Shown here: piece by piece, positions 30,839 through 32,436 of the stretch
Position numbering within the stretch: the first letter of the stretch is position 1
Layout of the letters: each line of letters starts with the position of its first letter
DNA from: Alphaproteobacteria bacterium
GTDB lineage: Bacteria; Pseudomonadota; Alphaproteobacteria; Micavibrionales; Micavibrionaceae
Assembly (NCBI GenBank): GCA_029880245.1
Contig: JAOUOR010000019.1
Location: 1-32,436, forward strand
Reading direction: 5' to 3'
DNA: 32,436 nucleotides
The notes under the pieces: model-generated
Database searches by the model: none
What the model was told of the DNA's origin: nothing
What the model saw: only the letters and a program-made list of their open reading frames with translations
Position numbers and translations under genes: made by a program

Positions 30839-31930
30839 CTAAGCCGCTATATCGGCATAAACAGGCTCATCGGAATCCTCTTTACATACTTTCTCTAATA
30901 TCCCGCGTTCCGTGATATACCCACTCACAAGCCGCGCTGGCGTGACATCAAAGGCCGGATTATAGGCTCTGGACTGCGTAATTTGCACCTCCATAACATC
31001 GCCTGTATCACTTAGCCCTGCAATTCGGGTGACTTCCTGCTCCGATCTTTCCTCGATCGGCACCATATCCCCGCTTTCCATAGAATAATCAATCGTTGGA
31101 TATGGCAAAGCAATATAAAACGGCACGTCATTATCCTTGGCCGCCAGAGCTTTAAGATAAGTCCCGATTTTATTACAGACATCACCGTTACGCGTTACAC
31201 GATCCGTACCGACAAGACATAAATCAACCTGCCCCCGCTCCATCAATAACCCACCTGCATTATCAGCTATGACTGTATGCGGCACACCATGCTGGGAAAG
31301 TTCATAGGCTGTCAAGGATGCACCCTGATTACGCGGGCGCGTCTCATCCACCCAGACATGAACCTTAATCCCTTCATCATGGGCCAGATAAATCGGCGCG
31401 GTAATCGTGCCGTAATCCACAGTCGCCAACCACCCGGCATTACAATGCGTTAGAATATTGATCGGCGCGCCGTTCTTTTCTTGCGAGAGTTTACGCAGGA
31501 TTTTAAGACCGTTCTCCCCTATCTTGCGATTGATCTCGACATCCTCATCACATATTTCCTCGGCCCGTTTATAAGCAGCGTCCACTCGCGCTTTCCCGCT
31601 ATGCCCTTGCGTAGCCTCTTTCATCTCGTCCAAAGCCCAGCGTAAATTCACAGCGGTCGGGCGCGTTGCCAACAAAATCTTATACGCAGCATCAAGGTTT
31701 TCGTCAGAAGCATCCTTACGCAAAGCCAAACAAAAGCCATAAGCCGCCGTTGCCGATAGTAACGGCGCGCCGCGCGTCCACATCTCGGAAATTGCCCTCG
31801 CTGCCTGTTCCATCGTCTCAAGATGAACAAAAACAAGCTCCCACGGTAATTTTCGTTGATCAAAAATACGCACCGACCAGCCATCATCATTCAAAGCTAT
31901 TGATCTGTAATGCACATTATTAATTTTCAT
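30839..31930 (-). CDS. mtnA: Methylthioribose-1-phosphate isomerase
   Basis: The 363-residue enzyme converts 5-methylthioribose-1-phosphate to the ribulose form in methionine salvage. It resembles the eIF2B-alpha fold. MWTRGAPLLSATAAYG (residues 50-65) is the substrate-binding RGAP region. The catalytic cysteine is Cys163 in THCNAG and the catalytic aspartate is Asp243 in VGTDRVTRNGD; both are spaced as in the family. The start is four bases after the mtnC stop, so the two genes form an operon. An unusual feature is only that the operon lies next to the ribosomal-protein cluster. Confidence 0.93.
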   Translation of the reverse strand: MKINNVHYRSIALNDDGWSVRIFDQRKLPWELVFVHLETMEQAARAISEMWTRGAPLLSATAAYGFCLALRKDASDENLDAAYKILLATRPTAVNLRWALDEMKEATQGHSGKARVDAAYKRAEEICDEDVEINRKIGENGLKILRKLSQEKNGAPINILTHCNAGWLATVDYGTITAPIYLAHDEGIKVHVWVDETRPRNQGASLTAYELSQHGVPHTVIADNAGGLLMERGQVDLCLVGTDRVTRNGDVCNKIGTYLKALAAKDNDVPFYIALPYPTIDYSMESGDMVPIEERSEQEVTRIAGLSDTGDVMEVQITQSRAYNPAFDVTPARLVSGYITERGILEKVCKEDSDEPVYADIAA

Positions 31931-31934
31931 GAGC

Positions 31935-32436
31935 TTATCCGTGAGCCTCTATATGATGATCCTGATTATCTCCGAAAATCTCGTTAAAACTCTGAACGAC
32001 ACTATATGGCTGATTATCAGTCAGGCACTTTTCACGATCCAGAATAACAACATTCATCCCCGCCTTAGCCGCAGCATCAATCTCTTCCACACAATCAGAA
32101 AGGAATAAAATATCTTCCGCCGGCATACCGATCTCAGTAATAATTTTTTCGTAAGACTCAACCTCCTTTTTAGGACCGGTGGTTGTATCGAAATTTCCAT
32201 CAAACAACCCGTTTAAATCTCCGCTCTCCGTATTTCCAAAAAGCAATCTTTGCGCATGAATAGAACCGGAAGAATATATATAGATCTTAATCCCGCTTTT
32301 GTGCCAGTCTTTAAGACACTCCAAAGCATCATCATAAATATGCCCTTTTAATTCACCGTCTTTATAGCCTTCTTCCCAGATCAGCCCTTGCAATTCTTTC
32401 AAGGGCGTAACTTTCTGATCTTCTTCTATATAACGC
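31935..32436 (-). CDS. mtnC: Enolase-phosphatase E1, C-terminal part (cut by window edge)
   Basis: The frame stays open to the right edge, so the N-terminus (including the nucleophile Asp motif of this HAD-family enzyme) is outside the window. The visible 166 residues match MtnC/MasA: LKELQGLIWEEGYKDGELKGH, then IKIYIYSSGSIHAQRLLFG (HAD motif II Ser), GPKKEVESY (motif III Lys) and ILFLSDCVEEIDAAAKAGM (motif IV region). The enzyme enolises and dephosphorylates 2,3-diketo-5-methylthiopentyl-1-phosphate in methionine salvage. A TTG at 32400-32402 could be read as a start, but the family alignment continues upstream of it. Confidence 0.9.
   Translation of the reverse strand, partial: RYIEEDQKVTPLKELQGLIWEEGYKDGELKGHIYDDALECLKDWHKSGIKIYIYSSGSIHAQRLLFGNTESGDLNGLFDGNFDTTTGPKKEVESYEKIITEIGMPAEDILFLSDCVEEIDAAAKAGMNVVILDREKCLTDNQPYSVVQSFNEIFGDNQDHHIEAHG

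Overview
This window is the ribosomal-protein / RNA-polymerase supercluster of a bacterium, read almost entirely on the minus strand. It looks alphaproteobacterial. The str and S10 operons are fused (rpsL-rpsG-fusA-tuf-rpsJ-...), the beta and beta-prime subunits are long (1414 and 1411 residues), and EF-Tu, S12, S14 (zinc-free form) and L2 read as proteobacterial. G+C sampled by hand in core genes is about 48-50%. I cannot place the organism below class with confidence.

Layout in transcription order, from the right edge leftwards: mtnC (cut by the window edge) and mtnA, two methionine-salvage genes; a 161-residue protein of unknown function; rplK-rplA (L11, L1), preceded by a leader that mimics the L1 site of 23S rRNA; a group I truncated globin and an 88-residue unknown protein, each set off by terminators or its own promoter; rplJ-rplL (L10, L7/L12) behind a strong promoter, an L10-leader-like RNA and a possible attenuator; a terminator and a new promoter; then rpoB, an FkbM-type methyltransferase gene, and rpoC, packed with 1-2 base gaps; and a bidirectional-looking terminator. 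Next come two membrane-protein genes facing each other tail to tail (14756-17277). After a 348-base regulatory region with two good tandem promoters, the str-S10-spc genes run without a break to the left edge: rpsL, rpsG, fusA, tuf, rpsJ, rplC, rplD, rplW, rplB, rpsS, rplV, rpsC, rplP, rpmC, rpsQ, rplN, rplX, rplE, rpsN, rpsH, rplF, rplR, rpsE, rpmD and the start of rplO.

The core genes supply translation and transcription machinery and carry recognisable feedback devices (L1 and L10 leaders). The unusual content is what has been put among them. A methyltransferase gene separates rpoB from rpoC, with its Shine-Dalgarno inside the end of rpoB. AT-rich accessory genes split rplA from rplJ and rpoC from rpsL, and secE-nusG are missing upstream of rplK. 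Several ribosomal proteins carry large low-complexity additions: Lys/Ala/Pro-rich on L30 (N-terminal), S17 and L29 (C-terminal), Ala/Glu-rich on L3 (C-terminal), and an acidic insert in S7. I saw no tRNA, rRNA, CRISPR array, insertion sequence or integrase.
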